Positions 5,288-6,014 of a DNA stretch of 6,014 nucleotides are shown here, piece after piece. Numbering within the stretch: the stretch's first letter is position 1; each line of letters begins with the position of its first letter. The position numbers and the translations under genes were made by a program. The DNA comes from an uncultured Spirochaetaceae bacterium (GTDB taxonomy: Bacteria > Spirochaetota > Spirochaetia > Treponematales > Treponemataceae): contig CACXDK010000201.1 in assembly GCA_902766345.1 (NCBI GenBank), forward strand, positions 1-6,014. Direction: 5' to 3'. Below the pieces are notes generated by a model. It searched no databases and was not told where the DNA came from. It saw only the letters and a list, made by a program, of their open reading frames with translations.

Positions 5288-6014
5288 CTTGAACCCGTAA
5301 ATCCTCTTGAACGCTCAAAATGCGTTATAAATGATTTCAGACCATTATATATTCCAACAGAAAGTTTTTGCAAGTAGGTATCATCATTCAAAAGAGCACC
5401 TTCTTCCTTATTTGAAATAAAGCCAGTTTCCACCAGAACACTCGGCATCTTTGCATTTTTTACAACAAACCATTTTTCAGCCTTAATGCCTCTGGATGAT
5501 GTTAAAGAGCCAACCTGCTCAGACAAAGCCTCTGTTATGAATTTTGCCATCAGGATAGATTCTGTAGTGTATTCTTCTTCCATCATGCTATTTAAAATGG
5601 CAAGAAGGGTTTTATCTTCACTCATGCTTGAATCTACAACATCACGCCTGTAATTTGGGTCAAGATACCATACCTCAAAACCAGATGCTGACGAAATAAT
5701 ACTTGCATTTGCATGAATAGATACATACAGAACCGCTTCATTTTCTGCAAGTTTTACAGAATTTGCAATATCAGTCCTCTTCTCAAGATCAAGAAACACA
5801 TCTGTAGTTCTTGTCATCAATATCCGTTTTTCAGGATATTTTTTCTTCAAAAGATCATATATAGCCAAAGCAACTTTCAAATTTACATCTTTTTCGTATA
5901 TAGTCACTTTTTTACCGTTAAAATCGTGGGTAGCAGTTGCACCAGCATCCTTTCCACCATGCCCTGCATCTATCAGAATTGCTCCGACTTTGTACAGATT
6001 ATGATCTTTAACAT
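5284..6014 (-). CDS. N-acetylmuramoyl-L-alanine amidase, Amidase_3 family (N-terminus outside window)
   Basis: The frame stays open from the TGA at 5284-5286 to the right edge, about 243 visible codons. Seen, in visible numbering: the first zinc site ILIDAGHGGKDAGA (12-25, His18), the second ligand in YEKDVNL (Glu40), the TRTTD.F..LEKRT.IAN stretch (67-84), the third ligand in VSIHANA (His100), RGIKAEKWFVVK and SVLVETGFISNKEEG with catalytic Glu195. All residues needed for a working enzyme are present. Known reaction: zinc-dependent cleavage of the bond between MurNAc and L-Ala of peptidoglycan stem peptides, in the periplasm, for septum splitting or wall turnover. The signal peptide and any N-terminal domain are beyond 6014. 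A GTG at 5907-5905 is not a plausible start because it would remove the first zinc His. The gene overlaps the GerMN gene by four bases. Confidence 0.93.
   Translation of the reverse strand, partial: VKDHNLYKVGAILIDAGHGGKDAGATATHDFNGKKVTIYEKDVNLKVALAIYDLLKKKYPEKRILMTRTTDVFLDLEKRTDIANSVKLAENEAVLYVSIHANASIISSASGFEVWYLDPNYRRDVVDSSMSEDKTLLAILNSMMEEEYTTESILMAKFITEALSEQVGSLTSSRGIKAEKWFVVKNAKMPSVLVETGFISNKEEGALLNDDTYLQKLSVGIYNGLKSFITHFERSRGFTGSR

Noticed and set aside
5905..5907. GTG as start of the amidase (207-residue version)
   Set aside because: The frame continues upstream without a stop to the window edge and contains the first zinc-binding motif DAGHGG; starting at this GTG would remove an essential ligand.
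1..6014. CRISPR array, insertion sequence, integrase or attachment site
   Set aside because: No spaced direct repeats, no transposase or integrase motifs, and no duplicate of the tRNA 3' end were seen elsewhere in the window.

Overview
The window looks like chromosomal DNA from a spirochete, most likely a Treponema. The strongest marker is a full-length periplasmic-flagellar sheath protein, FlaA, found only in spirochetes, with a cleavable signal peptide. The order amidase - small anchored protein - flaA also matches what I recall around flaA1 in Treponema pallidum (TP0247-TP0249; from memory, not checked). The DNA is AT-rich, and the one tRNA gene does not encode its CCA end. I cannot name the species.

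Layout, left to right. Bases 2-598 (+) are the 3' end of a fumarate reductase/succinate dehydrogenase flavoprotein-type gene, closed by a strong hairpin terminator. Bases 712-1914 (+) encode a 400-residue membrane carrier of the AspT/YidE family without the usual cytoplasmic RCK domains. It has its own promoter, a good ribosome binding site and its own terminator. From about 1940 to the right edge everything reads leftward: tRNA-Glu(UUC) at 2078-2149 with a strong UP-element-like promoter and a terminator; a single-domain (p)ppGpp synthetase fused to TPR repeats (2271-3527); flaA (3628-4692) with promoter and terminator; then an overlapping pair, a GerMN-domain membrane-anchored protein (4835-5287) and an N-acetylmuramoyl-L-alanine amidase (5284 to beyond 6014).

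How the genes fit together. The amidase and GerMN protein share a 4-base ATGA overlap, so they are co-transcribed and probably translationally coupled; both should act in the periplasm on or near peptidoglycan. FlaA coats the flagellar filaments that lie in the same compartment, which makes the neighbourhood a cell-envelope/motility cluster. The left part is metabolic: a fumarate reductase-like flavoprotein and a possible amino-acid/dicarboxylate exchanger, each with its own transcription signals.

The least ordinary item is the alarmone synthetase-TPR fusion. It has all visible synthetase motifs, no HD hydrolase, TGS or ACT domain, four TPR-like repeats in their place, no visible Shine-Dalgarno sequence, and a start codon only 24 bases past the flaA terminator. 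I found no CRISPR array, transposase, integrase or other mobile-element sign. The window reads as mostly ordinary core chromosome with a few points worth a second look.
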